A stretch of 47,169 bases of DNA from positions 609,673 to 656,841 of the forward strand of contig BFEA01000376.1 in the NCBI GenBank assembly GCA_003427395.1, read 5' to 3'. The notes below the pieces were generated by a model. The model ran no database searches. It was given only the letters and a program-made list of their open reading frames with translations, and was not told the origin of the DNA. This DNA is from Chara braunii. Lineage: Eukaryota > Streptophyta > Charophyceae > Charales > Characeae. Shown here piece by piece: positions 1-9,373 of the stretch. A program made the position numbers and the translations under genes. Position 1 is the first letter of the stretch, and each line of letters starts with the position of its first letter.

Positions 1-1420
1 ATTAGACAGACTCAAGGTGAATAGACAGACCGAGAAGATGAAGAAGAAGGAAGATGCAAGATGAAAAACTTAGAAAAAGTAATTGTGATGTAATATTCCC
101 CCGAACGCGACTGACTCACCAAAAATGGACTCAAAAACAACGAGCCAGATCGAACCATGGCCGCTGGTCTTAGGACTTGCTGCAGCCTCTCTAGAGGCTC
201 CGAGGCCGGCTTTCGACCCCCGAACTTCGACTAAGACTTCTTTTTTCTTGTGTTGGTGTGGACCCCGGTTTCTTGCATCTGCAATTTCAATGGATTCCCG
301 AATGCTTCTTCTCTTTCCTTCCATCTTCCCGGTAAATTGCTTGAAGCTTTGCCTACTGCGTGGAACAAATCTAGGTTAAATACTAAAGAAAGGGTGAAGA
401 GAGTTGAATGCTCAGTCCCTAGACAACAAGAAGAGTGTTAATCGCGGCGCGATCAATTTTCTATGTTTTTCTTAAAACTTCAGTGCATTAACTGATCTCC
501 CCTTGGCAATAGGTAACTCTGTCCCAGCGAGTCCTTGATTTTCCTTGCCAAGACATCCAGCGACGTCCCTTCAAAGCAGTATCTAGGCTTGATTGCAAAG
601 CCACAACGCAGCCTCCTTGATCTAAGCATCAAGATTGTCTTCAGAATGCCTACTCCTGAATGTGTTGCTTGTTGAGGCCCACCGCAGCCCCAGTGTTTAC
701 AGTCTTGATTTACCAGTTCTGAGCCAATTGAATGGTTGAGATGAATTGTCAACATGAGGTGAGATTTCACCATGGCAAGTGAGCATCTGAGCCTGGGCGG
801 GCAACTTCTGGATTGGATTCTGGTCCGGTGCTATGCCAAAATTGGATGGTTCTGTGACTTCTGTCTTTTCATGCAGAGGCATTTGAATCAGACGCCTTTT
901 ATGTTTTCACGGGGACATGTATACGGAAGGCACATTTTGACACAATACGAATTTTTGACCTTCTCACATGGACCTCTAGGTCTATGCCCGGTTTTCGACT
1001 CCTAAAGGAATCCGTTTTCTTTTGTTTTGACCGAAGGGGTCACTGTCCCTAAGTCTGCCCCTTGTCTGGGGGCGCACTGCTGCTGAATTGGTACATTTTC
1101 TGGGATCATGTTTAGGGTCTAGCGCCCTTCCTTTTTCAGACATTGCCACGATATACAGAGATAACTGGACCCCAAGTACTTTGTGTAGTAGCATGGGTCT
1201 TTGTCTGTGCATCTGCCTGTGTCATGCGATGGTGCAATGAATTGCAGTGGCATTCGGGCTGTACACTAACTTCGTTTGATGTTGCCTGGTTTTGAGCTCT
1301 CCGCGATTCGATCCCGTGACCTGTTTTGTTTGCTGTGTGTTTTTCTTTGTGTGAGAGCCCAACGTGGCTTGATCCCGAGGTCTGTTTGGAGTAATCTCTG
1401 TAGGCTAGCTGTAATACTAC
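1..1420. other. intergenic DNA, no gene recognised
   Basis: I see no coding signal or RNA gene here. The short open frames on both strands lack recognisable domains, consistent flanking splice sites or biased composition. At about 976-1003 a short stretch resembles part of the plastid 23S fragment found at 5667-5694; it is too short to annotate on its own. Confidence 0.5.
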
Positions 1421-1422
1421 TA

Positions 1423-2056
1423 ATGTCTTCACCCGAAAATAACGCCGGGACGTTGTGTACGAATATAATGACGGCCGGGCGGGCGTTATATTCGGCGGGC
1501 GTTATATTCGTTTATAACGCCCGGGCGTTATATTCAGTAAATTTGTGGTAACTTCTGTGAGGCCCCAAAATTCCGGAAAAGAAAACAAAACAAAAAATTC
1601 TGAAAAAAACAATATATGTTGTCCAGGATTGGAATGCGACCGACTTTTGGCTGAGGGTCACTTCAGAATTCCTTATAAACTCGGAAATAAAAAATAAAAA
1701 CGAAAACCAAAGCCAAAATATACCCCTTGGAAGTCAAAACCCCATTCAAGTTGATTCAACCCTCTTCAAGACCCATGTATACCCTCTTCCCCGCACTTTA
1801 AAACCCATGTATTCTACTTCCTCAAGGCACTCTGCCCATGGAATATTCAAATGTAACGCCCGGGCGTTCTATTCGAAGGGGTGTTCTATTTGAAAAAAGT
1901 GAGTAAAAACGAAAATTTCATCTTTTTAGGGTTAGTTGAACCCGGACGTTCTATTCGAAGGGGTGTTCTATTTGGAAAAAGTGAATAAAAACGAAAATTT
2001 CATCTTTTTAGGGTAAGTTGAATATAACGCCGGGCGTTGTTTTCGGGTGAAGATGG
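1423..2056. mobile_element. TA-flanked non-autonomous TIR element (MITE-like), copy A
   Basis: The two ends are imperfect inverted repeats. From 1426 the sequence reads TCTTCACCCGAAAA followed by TAACGCC; the complement of 2053 inward reads TCTTCACCCGAAAA followed by CAACGCC. A TA dinucleotide lies immediately outside each end (1421-1422 and 2057-2058), as in Tc1/mariner or Stowaway-like insertions. The interior carries GC-rich palindromes built on AACGCCCGGGCGTT, including a perfect 20-bp palindrome at 1513-1532, plus an 82-bp tandem duplication. No transposase is present, so any mobility would have depended on another element. The ends resemble those of the element at 43437-43893. The superfamily assignment is inference. 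Confidence 0.6.
1865..2022. repeat. 82-bp tandem duplication inside the TIR element
   Basis: Two nearly identical units begin at 1865 and 1947, each starting CGTTCTATTCGAAGGGGTG and continuing into a shared A-rich stretch and CATCTTTTTAGGG. Only a few substitutions separate them. Confidence 0.85.
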
Positions 2057-2058
2057 TA

Positions 2059-3035
2059 GGTCTCTCTGTTTTGTCCTTTTTGCCCTGAGTTGTAGGTCGT
2101 TTCTGTCCTCCCTTTTTGCCAATTTTAGGTCTAGATTCGGTCTTAGGCTATAGGCTGTCGAGTCAGGGAAAACAGCAGTCTACAAAAGTGTCGAAGGCAA
2201 GGACAAACGGGTTCTGTCTCGTCATTTTTTTCCACGAAGTGCTGCTGGAGGTCGGTTGCTGTTTGGGTGCTGCGTTAGTTCACTTGCGGCATCATCTTCA
2301 TGCTGCTAGGGCTGTCCTCCATAGCTGGGGCTTCCTGGCTTGTGTTGTGACTGTGCTGGGCATCAGGCCCTGAGCGCTGTGAGGCGCCTCCTCTTACCTG
2401 TGCTGTTGGGGATAGGCAGGGTCACCATCGAAACCCTTCTTGCAAGTGTTTGTCGAAGTGGAAGCCATCTCCTTCTTCATCAAGCGCTGGTGCTCTTCGT
2501 CTTCGTCCTGGGAGCTACCCTGCCCTGTTGAGCGGACACTTCATCTGCAGTGGGCATCGAGTTTGGACTGCTGAGTGGCATGTCAAGTTCAGGAGTTTTG
2601 GTGGTGCTTGATGGGCTTGATAGGTTGGGTGCAGGCCTCCGCCATAGGTGTGAGCTTGAGGCTGGGAGGAAGAAGAAGTCTCCCGTACTTGTTGAAACTC
2701 TCTTCTTAGTTGGTTCGTGGATGTTAATAACGTGGTTGGGATCCTTGGAAATAACAGTGCATTGATTGGCTGGAGGGAGCGGGATATTAATGAGAATTGA
2801 GTAATTTCAATTCCATTTTTGGTTTAAGTGCTTCCACTGTGTATTCTGTCATCCGGTGTGGTGTGAATTGCTCTCTCCAAGATCTCTTGTCGTTGCACAT
2901 GCGTTTGGGGACATGTGGATGCCATGCTGTATCTCGTTTCCATCAGGCACACGTTATCAATGGAGTGGAACAAGGTAATGTTCTGCAGAATCAGCGGTGA
3001 GGAGTCTTATGTGAACATCTTTCCTTAGTAGTAAT
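2059..3035. other. GC-richer intergenic DNA, no gene recognised
   Basis: From about 2230 to 2760 the composition is GC-richer and a serine/proline-rich frame can be read on the - strand, but it has no recognisable domain and is broken. I see no splice-bounded exon I would defend. It could be a decayed ORF1 of a retroelement or simply intron. Confidence 0.35.
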
Positions 3036-3044
3036 CTTTTTTTC

Positions 3045-3075
<31 letters not shown>

Positions 3076-3215
3076 CTTTTTTTTTTCTCTTTTTTTTCCT
3101 TTTTTTGTTTCTTTTTAATAAAACAGGTCCTTGTGGTCCTGGCTCCATTTCCATTCTGGGGAGTGTCAGTCCGGTTCCTATTCCACCGGCAAGTCAGAAT
3201 AAAATATTACATCAT
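3036..3215 (-). mobile_element. LINE 3'-end fragment with degenerate poly(A) tail
   Basis: On the - strand a segment (about 3215 to 3138) matches the 3' region of the large LINE at about 17,477-17,540; both contain GGGGAGTGTCAGTC (+ strand) and related flanks. It runs into an A-rich tract (T-rich on +, 3036-3118) interrupted by G and C, as expected of an old poly(A) tail. Nothing of the coding region remains, so this is a severely 5'-truncated copy. Confidence 0.5.
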
Positions 3216-3676
3216 GACGTCTGGCAAGAGGAACCCTGACCAGTATTGATTACTCCAGAATCGTGGAGAACAAGAAAAGTAGTAATAGTAATCTAACAGG
3301 TTCTAAGTCCTAACAGATGAAAAGGAGGCATGCTTGGTTGTGTTTTCATGTTTGCCAGTGCAGACATTGCTTGTGCAAACTTGAGAGCGGAAACTGGCCC
3401 ACCTTGAACTCTTTTCCCTGGCCTTCTGTGTTCAATGCCAAACATACCATCAAACCCTAAACATAAACCCCATAATGGAGCTCGAGTGGACATTCTGGTG
3501 CTCATTCCTTCTGGTAGACACCTTCTTTCAAGTTGACCCTGCCAACCTTACTTGACTGGGTCAAGACTCAAAAGTACTTGTTATTGAGGGTTACTTTGCG
3601 TGTCAAGCGAATGGAACATTCCTCTGAAAGTGACTGCTGCCTTCGTTGGTTGAATCATTTGAATCATATGTGTCAG

Positions 3677-3745
3677 GTTCTTCTTGAAATAGAAGAAAGT
3701 GCGCCTGCAGCTGTGATACCACCCTCGTGGAAAGGCCAACGATTG
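3677..3745 (+). CDS. candidate internal exon of a host gene, possibly chromatin-remodelling (WSD/D-TOX-like)
   Basis: A 69-nt open segment (23 codons) is preceded by the acceptor TGTCAG and followed by the donor GTGAGT, both good plant splice sites. It starts and ends in phase 0. The peptide begins VLLEIEESAP and ends PSWKGQRL. Read into the next candidate exon (7011-7172, also phase 0 and + strand), it gives a pattern of a leucine/acid-rich helix, a Trp and a basic residue, then a second helix ending in LLELEERL. I associate this with WSD/WHIM-type helical motifs of plant DDT or MBD9-like chromatin proteins. That family assignment is tentative. The intron between the two exons would be about 3.3 kb. 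Upstream exons were not found, so the gene may begin outside the window. Confidence 0.4.
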
Positions 3746-4100
3746 GTGAGTAGCTATTAGGCTGGGCTCCTTATTTAGTTTCCGCCTTATCTTCTGGGGC
3801 TTTGGTAGTCTAAGTTAAGTATCTGCTATCAAACACTATCAATCTTCAGGAGTTTGATATATGCCATTGATTGTCGAGAACACGGATCTCTAACGGCGTA
3901 GTAAGAGCATAGAGCAGGGAATGAGAAGGTGCTATGATTTCTATCATACTGAAGTTATGCTAATCTGTGTGAGATGGATGTTTAATGCGACCCCTTTGCA
4001 GCTGGGCTAAAGTAGAAAAGGGGGCCATCAACTGTCAAACAAAGGTGGGACTGCCCCTGCCACTATCCCTGTGTTTTAGCATGGTTAAAATATAGAGATA

Positions 4101-4141
4101 TGAATGAATGAATGAATGAATAAATGAATGAATGAATGAAT
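4101..4141. repeat. (AATG)n microsatellite
   Basis: About ten tandem copies of a tetranucleotide, with one interruption (taaatg). Confidence 0.95.
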
Positions 4142-4669
4142 GGGCATGGGGATTGCAACGAGCTAGGACCTGTTTTGAGTGCGGCCTTATGACAGGAACC
4201 GCATGATGATCCCAATTTTGTAGAGGTGATTCGGCAAATTGGGATCCGTTTGCACTTCATACTTCATCATATGCCAAACACTTGACTCAGTTGACTGAAG
4301 TCTAATCATGTTTTGAACTTTTGATATATTTAGACTGGGAAACTTCAAACCAGACTGCGGGTGAGAATATGGAGTGTACCAGACCCGTCAGCATCTGCTA
4401 TGACCACAATGGATGCCGCGCAGGTGGAAATGTCGGCCCCGGTCTGACCCAGTAGGCAATGTTACTGGGCCGTCACTTGAGCAGGGTTAGGCAGAAGGGT
4501 GATGGCCGGACAATGTCGGGTTCTTTATCAAAGACGTATTCTTTGTGATAGTAAAGTCTAATGCATCTTTGTGTCTATTGATATGTATATCGCTTCATTA
4601 AAGTTCATTCATTTGCATTTACTGGTATTGGAAGCTTGCAAATGAGGCAGTTTTCTCTCCATGTGGAAT

Positions 4670-4827
4670 TTAAGCCACGAGTACTTGGCCCAGCTATCTG
4701 CCGTGAAAAAAAATAGAATACAAACGTTTCTAGTCGGATGAATTTGGGCTCTCTTGTAGTCGCCCGTACATTTCCTAAAATTGTGGCTTGTTGATAGGCA
4801 TGACTTTAGGAAGTACTGGTGGTTTAA
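4670..4827. mobile_element. TTAA-flanked MITE, 158 bp (copy 1)
   Basis: The element is bounded by TTAA at both ends (4670-4673 and 4824-4827). Its right end, read inward on the - strand, is TTAAACCACCAGTACTTCC; the left end is the degenerate match TTAAGCCACGAGTACTTGG. The interior matches the element at 27661-27809 closely, including CCCAGCTAT and TTTCTAGTCGGATG, so this is a dispersed family. TTAA targets are typical of piggyBac-like transposons, but no transposase is seen, so that placement is inference. Confidence 0.7.
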
Positions 4828-5401
4828 TTGCAAAAGCGGGGAGTTCGTGGAATGAATCGGAGGATAGCCTGAAATGTAAATGGACCTTTGTCGTCTGTTC
4901 TGTCGTCATATATGATGATATGAAGTTTATATAACAGATCTCTCGCAGGCAGGGTTTTATGATGACGCATCTTGAGTACTTTGTCCAAACTCCAGAGTTT
5001 TTGTTGTATACTGACGAGCACCAGCGTGGAACTTGTGGGAAAAGCAACCAGTGCCAACAGAGAGCAAAGAAGGAAAGAAAACTTATGCTCCGTGAGGTTT
5101 CAGTAAGCTAGAGCAATCAATGAATTCAATCCCACCGGGCCATCGTCAATTTTCAATTCCCATTAGCTAAGGGTTCAGTCTAGATAAGAGCTGGGATGGT
5201 TGGATTTGGCCGGCGGCGTATTATCTTGTTTACTTACCCACTCTCTAGACTCAATTATATCTGGAGAGAGAAAGAAGAAAGTCCATCTCTCATTTCTCAA
5301 TCACAAGAGATGAAGATAAAGTCCAAAAAGCATCCTGAGGTTCGAATATGAGCCTCGTATGCACATTACATGTAATTCATGAATGTATGAAGGCCACGAA
5401 G

Positions 5402-5488
5402 TGGGAGAGGCAGGATTCGAACCTATGTAGAAATATAACCTTCAACAGATTTACAGTCTGTCGCTTTTAACCACTCGGCCACTCTCCC
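5402..5488 (-). tRNA. trnY-GUA: tRNA-Tyr (GUA), mitochondrial type, organelle-derived nuclear copy
   Basis: On the - strand a full cloverleaf can be drawn: a 7-bp acceptor stem GGGAGAG/CTCTCCC, a D arm with GGCCGAGTGG, an anticodon arm with loop CTGTAAA (anticodon GTA), a long variable arm, and a T loop TTCGAAT. The sequence strongly resembles plant mitochondrial tRNA-Tyr. One T-stem base pair is lost (CTACATAGG where I would expect CTACGTAGG), a CG-to-CA change compatible with methylation decay after transfer to the nucleus. CCA is not encoded. It lies 9 bp from tRNA-Arg, also on the - strand. It is most likely a non-functional numt. Confidence 0.85.
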
Positions 5489-5497
5489 GAAGAATTC

Positions 5498-5571
5498 AGC
5501 ATCCTACAGGATTTGAACCTGTGACCTTCAACTTAGAAGGTTGTTGCTCTATCCAGCTGAGCTAAGAATGC
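5498..5571 (-). tRNA. trnR-UCU: tRNA-Arg (UCU), mitochondrial type, organelle-derived nuclear copy
   Basis: The - strand gives a complete cloverleaf: acceptor stem GCATTCT/AGGATGC (one G-T pair), D arm TAGCTCAGCTGGATAGAGC, anticodon stem CAAC/GTTG enclosing CTTCTAA (anticodon TCT), and T arm ACAGG/CCTGT around TTCAAAT. It resembles mitochondrial tRNA-Arg(UCU) more than the plastid gene. It sits between tRNA-Tyr and a plastid 23S rRNA fragment in the same orientation. All stems are intact, but the organelle-derived setting suggests a transferred copy rather than an expressed nuclear gene. Confidence 0.8.
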
Positions 5572-5574
5572 AAC

Positions 5575-5774
5575 TCACTGGCTACTAAGATGTTTCAGTT
5601 CACCAGGTTCTCTCTTATCCGCCTATGGATTCAGCGGCAGTACAAGGGGTTACCCCATTCGGGAATCTCCGGATCTATGCCNGTTTTCGACTCCCCGAAG
5701 CATTTCGTCGCTTACTACGCCCTTCTTCGTCTCTGAGTACCTAGGTATCCACCGTAAGCCCTTCCTTATTTGAA
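5575..5774 (-). rRNA. rrn23: 5' end of plastid-type 23S rRNA (fragment)
   Basis: Read on the - strand, this is the first ~200 nt of a plastid 23S rRNA. It contains CTTACGGTGGATACCTAGG, AGAGACGAAGAAGGGCGTAG, CATAGATCCGGAGATTCCC, the stretch GCTGAATCCATAGGCGG and CTGAACTGAAACATCTTAGT as successive landmarks, with minor differences. It stops abruptly after TAGTAGCCAG and continues directly into the tRNA-Arg sequence, so it is a truncated insertion. Upstream sequence to about 5820 may be rRNA spacer. One base is unresolved (N at 5682). Confidence 0.85.
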
Positions 5775-5819
5775 CCTATTACCTTCCTTCCGGTCCGATT
5801 TTGTTAGGCCAGCGGACAT

Positions 5820-7010
5820 TATGGTCAGTCGTCTACTGAGGATTTATGGGACAGATAAGTTAATACTGGGGCCTAGTCTCACTAGTGGGGGTTTAGTTTA
5901 GCTTCTTAGAATTCTAGTACAGTGTGATGCAGCGACGAGTCCCTGCAGGCCCTAAACCAGACGACCCTGGCGATGAGTGACACATTATTGCCATTGGATC
6001 TAGCAGATCCGTCACCCAGACATAGGGGGGCTTGCAGAATATATAATAAAATGTTAAAGAAAATTCAAGAAAAGTCAGCAAAAAGAAAAGAAAAGTCACT
6101 TAACACTGGCAATGCGCACACCATCCTAGGGTCCCGTCTCTAGCCTAGGAAGCTGTACGCCAGAAACGAGGACCGCCTTGCTTTCTTCTTTTTGTTGATA
6201 AAATGTCTCTGAAGAAATTTGTGGTTGGTCTGTTCGTCGTCAGATACAACTGCCACGTCTCTCTTCACCTTTTCTCTCTCCCTACGGGATTGATGTAGCA
6301 GATTCTTTCCGGCGGTCCACTAACCGAACGGCCGCAGATAATATCTGGCTCTTTTTTCTTCTTTTTTTCCTGATGTCCTGGCTGTCGCACGAATCCAAAA
6401 CTGAACAGATGCCAGTGGGACTTGGCCCCTGGTCCACTTATGGGACAAACGAGTTAGTCCTTTAAAAAAAATGCTTTGTCATAGCCCAAGAAGGTGAACG
6501 AAAAGCGCATGAAGACATGAGGGTGGCTCCATGGTGTTTGGTGTGAGCTCGAGCTTAACTAAGGTTTTGCAGTTGCTCCTTGGATACCAGGGAAGGGCAG
6601 GGGAGGGGACGGGAAGGGAGAGATTTCTCTAATGTTCATCTTGCCAGGTTGAAAGAAAGAGATTTCTCTAACGTTCATCTTGTCAGGGTCTTTTGTTAGC
6701 AGGGGTTTGCCTCATCTCAGGAAGATCTCATAATGATCCTAGCAAAAACCTGCCTGGCATTTTGCTACTGAAAATGTGGTGAACTCCTAGGTCATGTGAC
6801 AGGAAAAAGAAGATATGGAGCTTTTCTGGAGCATGGCAATTGAGTCACTTGGAAAAGAGAGAGATTCCCTGTCGCATTTATAGATGAAGCGGGTGGAGCA
6901 TGAAACCCACTTTCTTGGGAGGCAAATGTTTTTCAAGATGACGTTTCCTAGTTGGGTTTATAGGTAACAAATGCTAACAATCGCATTGTGCAATCTGGGT
7001 ATTGATGCAG
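5820..7010. other. putative intron/intergenic DNA
   Basis: No gene is recognised. A short tandem duplication lies near 6618-6690 (two copies of GAGATTTCTCTAA, each followed by GTTCATCTTG). A short motif, CTGGGGCCT followed by GTC and CACTAG, occurs at about 5863-5884 and again at about 7456-7477, perhaps the remains of one short repeat. If the flanking exons belong to one gene, this is part of its intron. Confidence 0.4.
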
Positions 7011-7172
7011 GAGTGGTGCAGACGAGCAAAGGATGCACATACAATCAGGGATGTTGCACGCTCCTTGCTTGAGCTAGAGGAAAGACTGAAAATCCCTTAC
7101 TCAAAGGATAGTTTTGCAAAGGACCGATCTGCTTGGCGGAAAACTGTCTCAGGACTCCATACTTATGATCTG
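7011..7172 (+). CDS. candidate internal exon of the same host gene (54 codons)
   Basis: A 162-nt segment is bounded by the acceptor TTGATGCAG and a GTATGG donor, open and in phase 0 at both ends. The peptide has EWCRRAKDAHTIRDVA, then the amphipathic helix SLLELEERL, then RSAWRKTVSGL. Two Trp residues, alternating basic and hydrophobic positions, and codon use without stops support a real exon. Joined to 3677-3745 it would keep frame. The pattern of helix, Leu-Leu-x-Leu-Glu and a second Arg-x-x-Trp recalls the WSD/D-TOX E motif of DDT-domain and MBD9-like chromatin proteins. This is recognition from pattern only. No convincing following exon was found before the gypsy LTR at 8315. Confidence 0.5.
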
Positions 7173-8233
7173 GTATGGCACTCTCTCGAGGCTTGAATGT
7201 TTTCGGTGAACTCATCCCCAATTCATATTGAGAACCATTATTTCCCAGTTTTCTTCATTTTGACGAATCCTGAGCTTAGCAGTTCTGAGATGTTTGATCC
7301 TGCATAGGTGAGAGACGGTTCACAGAAGGCCAAAATTTTTGTTGATGTTTTACTGGCATTAATCAGAAAACCACGAACCCTTTTACCCAAACGTTCCACC
7401 AGTCCATAGACCAAACACCAAAAAAAACAATTAAAAAGAAAAAAGCCCTTATGGTCCTGGGGCCTCGTCCCACTAGCATCACGTAAAACAGTGTGTGGCG
7501 GCCGTTTCTTTTAAAAAAACATATAAAGAATCCTTTTTTTTATTTCCAGAAATGTAAAGAAAACAACGCCAACGAAAAATACAAGGATCAGTCTGACATC
7601 CACATCATGACAGTACATCAAGTGCATCCACACTTCACGGGTGTGCCCGTTCGACAGAGCAACCCTCCAAGTTGGGCAATGCCTTCGAGGTACATCCGAA
7701 TGCGACCGGCCCGCCAGCCTCTTCGGATGCATCTGGCCGTACCATGTCACCATGTGCACGGTCTTCTCTGTCGTTGAAACCATAAGGCGTCCCATGGAGT
7801 GGAAACAGTATGGCTGGTACCTCATACCTCTTTCCATTTGTGGCAAGGCCGGCTGGTGTTCGTTGTTGTGTTAATACGATTGCGGAGGGGATGTACGGTG
7901 GTTGCCACAAACGGGCGCCTTCATTCAGCTGTTCGTATCATGCATTGCGCACGGGAGCGGGGGCCCGGTCACGCATGTCCACGGCTAGGTACCGTCACGA
8001 GGTGGGACTCGTGCAACTCTATAATGTCCACGGCTAGGTACCGTCACGAGGCCGGACAACGCCTACGTACTTCGCCTTAAAAGTTCGACAACATTCACCC
8101 TACGCTTGCAACGGGACACCTTACTTTTATGACGCCGTCTGCCACGACGCGTTCAACTGTCAGTGCACACGATAATTCGTGATTCTCCACGGACATCGCT
8201 TTTTCTCAATTTCTGCAAAAATAAAATAGCAAT
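7173..8233. other. no gene recognised; one short tandem repeat
   Basis: Several overlapping frames near 7500-8080 have no recognisable domain. A 27-bp unit beginning TGTCCACGGCTAGGTACCG occurs at 7976-8002 and 8025-8051 (49-bp period). Confidence 0.4.
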
Positions 8234-8291
8234 GCGCGAAGCTTCAAAAACACCCCCATCCTAAAAAAACCGTAGTATTGAAGCTTCGCGC
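8234..8291. repeat. perfect 14-bp inverted repeat with 30-bp loop
   Basis: GCGCGAAGCTTCAA (8234-8247) is mirrored exactly by TTGAAGCTTCGCGC (8278-8291). It lies 23 bp upstream of the gypsy LTR. It could be a small foldback element or a hairpin-forming transcript end. Confidence 0.8.
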
Positions 8292-8314
8292 CAACGCGAA
8301 GTGGCCAACTAAAT

Positions 8315-9344
8315 TGCGAGGATCTGGGTCCTCGGCAGGCCTGAGGGGCCTCTTGTTGCAGATGTGCCCGCCCTGAGTGAAGGCAGGCCTGACAAATCAC
8401 TAGAGGCCCTAAGCTGTCAATCTCGTATTTGGGGTCCAGGCAGTTTCGTCGGGCCAGTTGGTTGATGAAAACACAGGCTGAGCAGCGAGACTTTCGACGG
8501 CCTTCCAGGCCTTTCCAAAATGATGCAGGCCCTGGATGAGAATCGCAGCCTCATACACAGACAGTTGGGGGGCCCAACTGAATGAGGCCCAGTAGCTGCA
8601 CCAGAGGCGCAGCATCCTGGGCCCTACCGGAAGCTTCTGCAGCCAGGCTGTGAAGGCAGGCCAGCTCTTTTCCATATACGAGAGCTCGCTGCCTGGCCAC
8701 TCATTCAGGCACTCGCATGCTAGCGGCAGCGCTGCTGGAGCGGACGTTCGTGGGCTGCTGCTGGCGCTGAGAGGCGAGGTGCTAGCGCGTGCGCTCGTGC
8801 AGGGAGCAGGGCGTTGCTGAGGGCAGCGCCATAGCCCAGCCTCCATAGCTGGGTTGGGCTTGGACTACAGTGAGGTGCACGCAGGGGTGGTCTTCGGGTG
8901 TACAGGGGGGAGGAGTGGGTGTAAGACGAGGGAGAGGGAGAAGGATGATGATGATGATGATGTGAGGCCACATACCTGGTATTGGCAAGTGAAAGATATA
9001 CAATATGATAATTATTATTATAATGATAATTATCATATATTGGATATCTATAATATGATCTGGGCGACATCTTCAAGTACTTTGTGGGCTGCTGACGTCA
9101 ACAGTTGCATTGTCAATGTAGTGAGTAGGCTGGGCGCCGAGCCCCAAGTAGGAGATAGGGCCTGGGCACTCATGTTGGTGGTGGCGAGAGCCAGTTCTCA
9201 TTGACATTGGTTTTCAGTGTTACGATTCTTGATTGGTGTTACATTGGTGCATTTCTGCTTTCTGGACACAGTGATACTATCTGGCCTTCGATGTGATTGT
9301 GTATGCTGGTCATTGTCATCTCGCTATTGCTCATTTTCCTTGCA
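8315..9344 (+). repeat. 5' LTR of the first gypsy element
   Basis: It starts TGCGAGGATCTGGG and ends TTGCA. It matches the 3' LTR (16278-17282) over nearly its full length. Relative to the 3' copy it has gained an AT-rich hairpin at about 8990-9062, with 13-bp arms at 9003-9015 and 9026-9038. Substitutions and small indels elsewhere show an old insertion. Confidence 0.9.
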
Positions 9345-9347
9345 ATT

Positions 9348-9373
9348 TGGTATCGCAGCTGGTTCGAACTGCG
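9348..9373 (+). promoter_or_regulatory. primer-binding site (tRNA-Met-like)
   Basis: Three bases after the LTR comes TGGTATCGCAGCTGGTTCG. TGG is complementary to a tRNA CCA tail; TGGTATC matches the start of the initiator-Met primer site used by many plant LTR elements, and GGTTCGAA fits a T arm. The match to the canonical site is imperfect. Confidence 0.6.

Noticed and set aside
5858-7480. The shared CTGGGGCCT/CACTAG motif as paired ends of one element
   Set aside because: Both copies are in the same orientation and similarity is limited to about 20 bp.
7490-8080. Overlapping frames on both strands as a small gene cluster
   Set aside because: No recognisable domains, no splice-site support, and frames overlap on both strands as expected by chance in GC-richer DNA.
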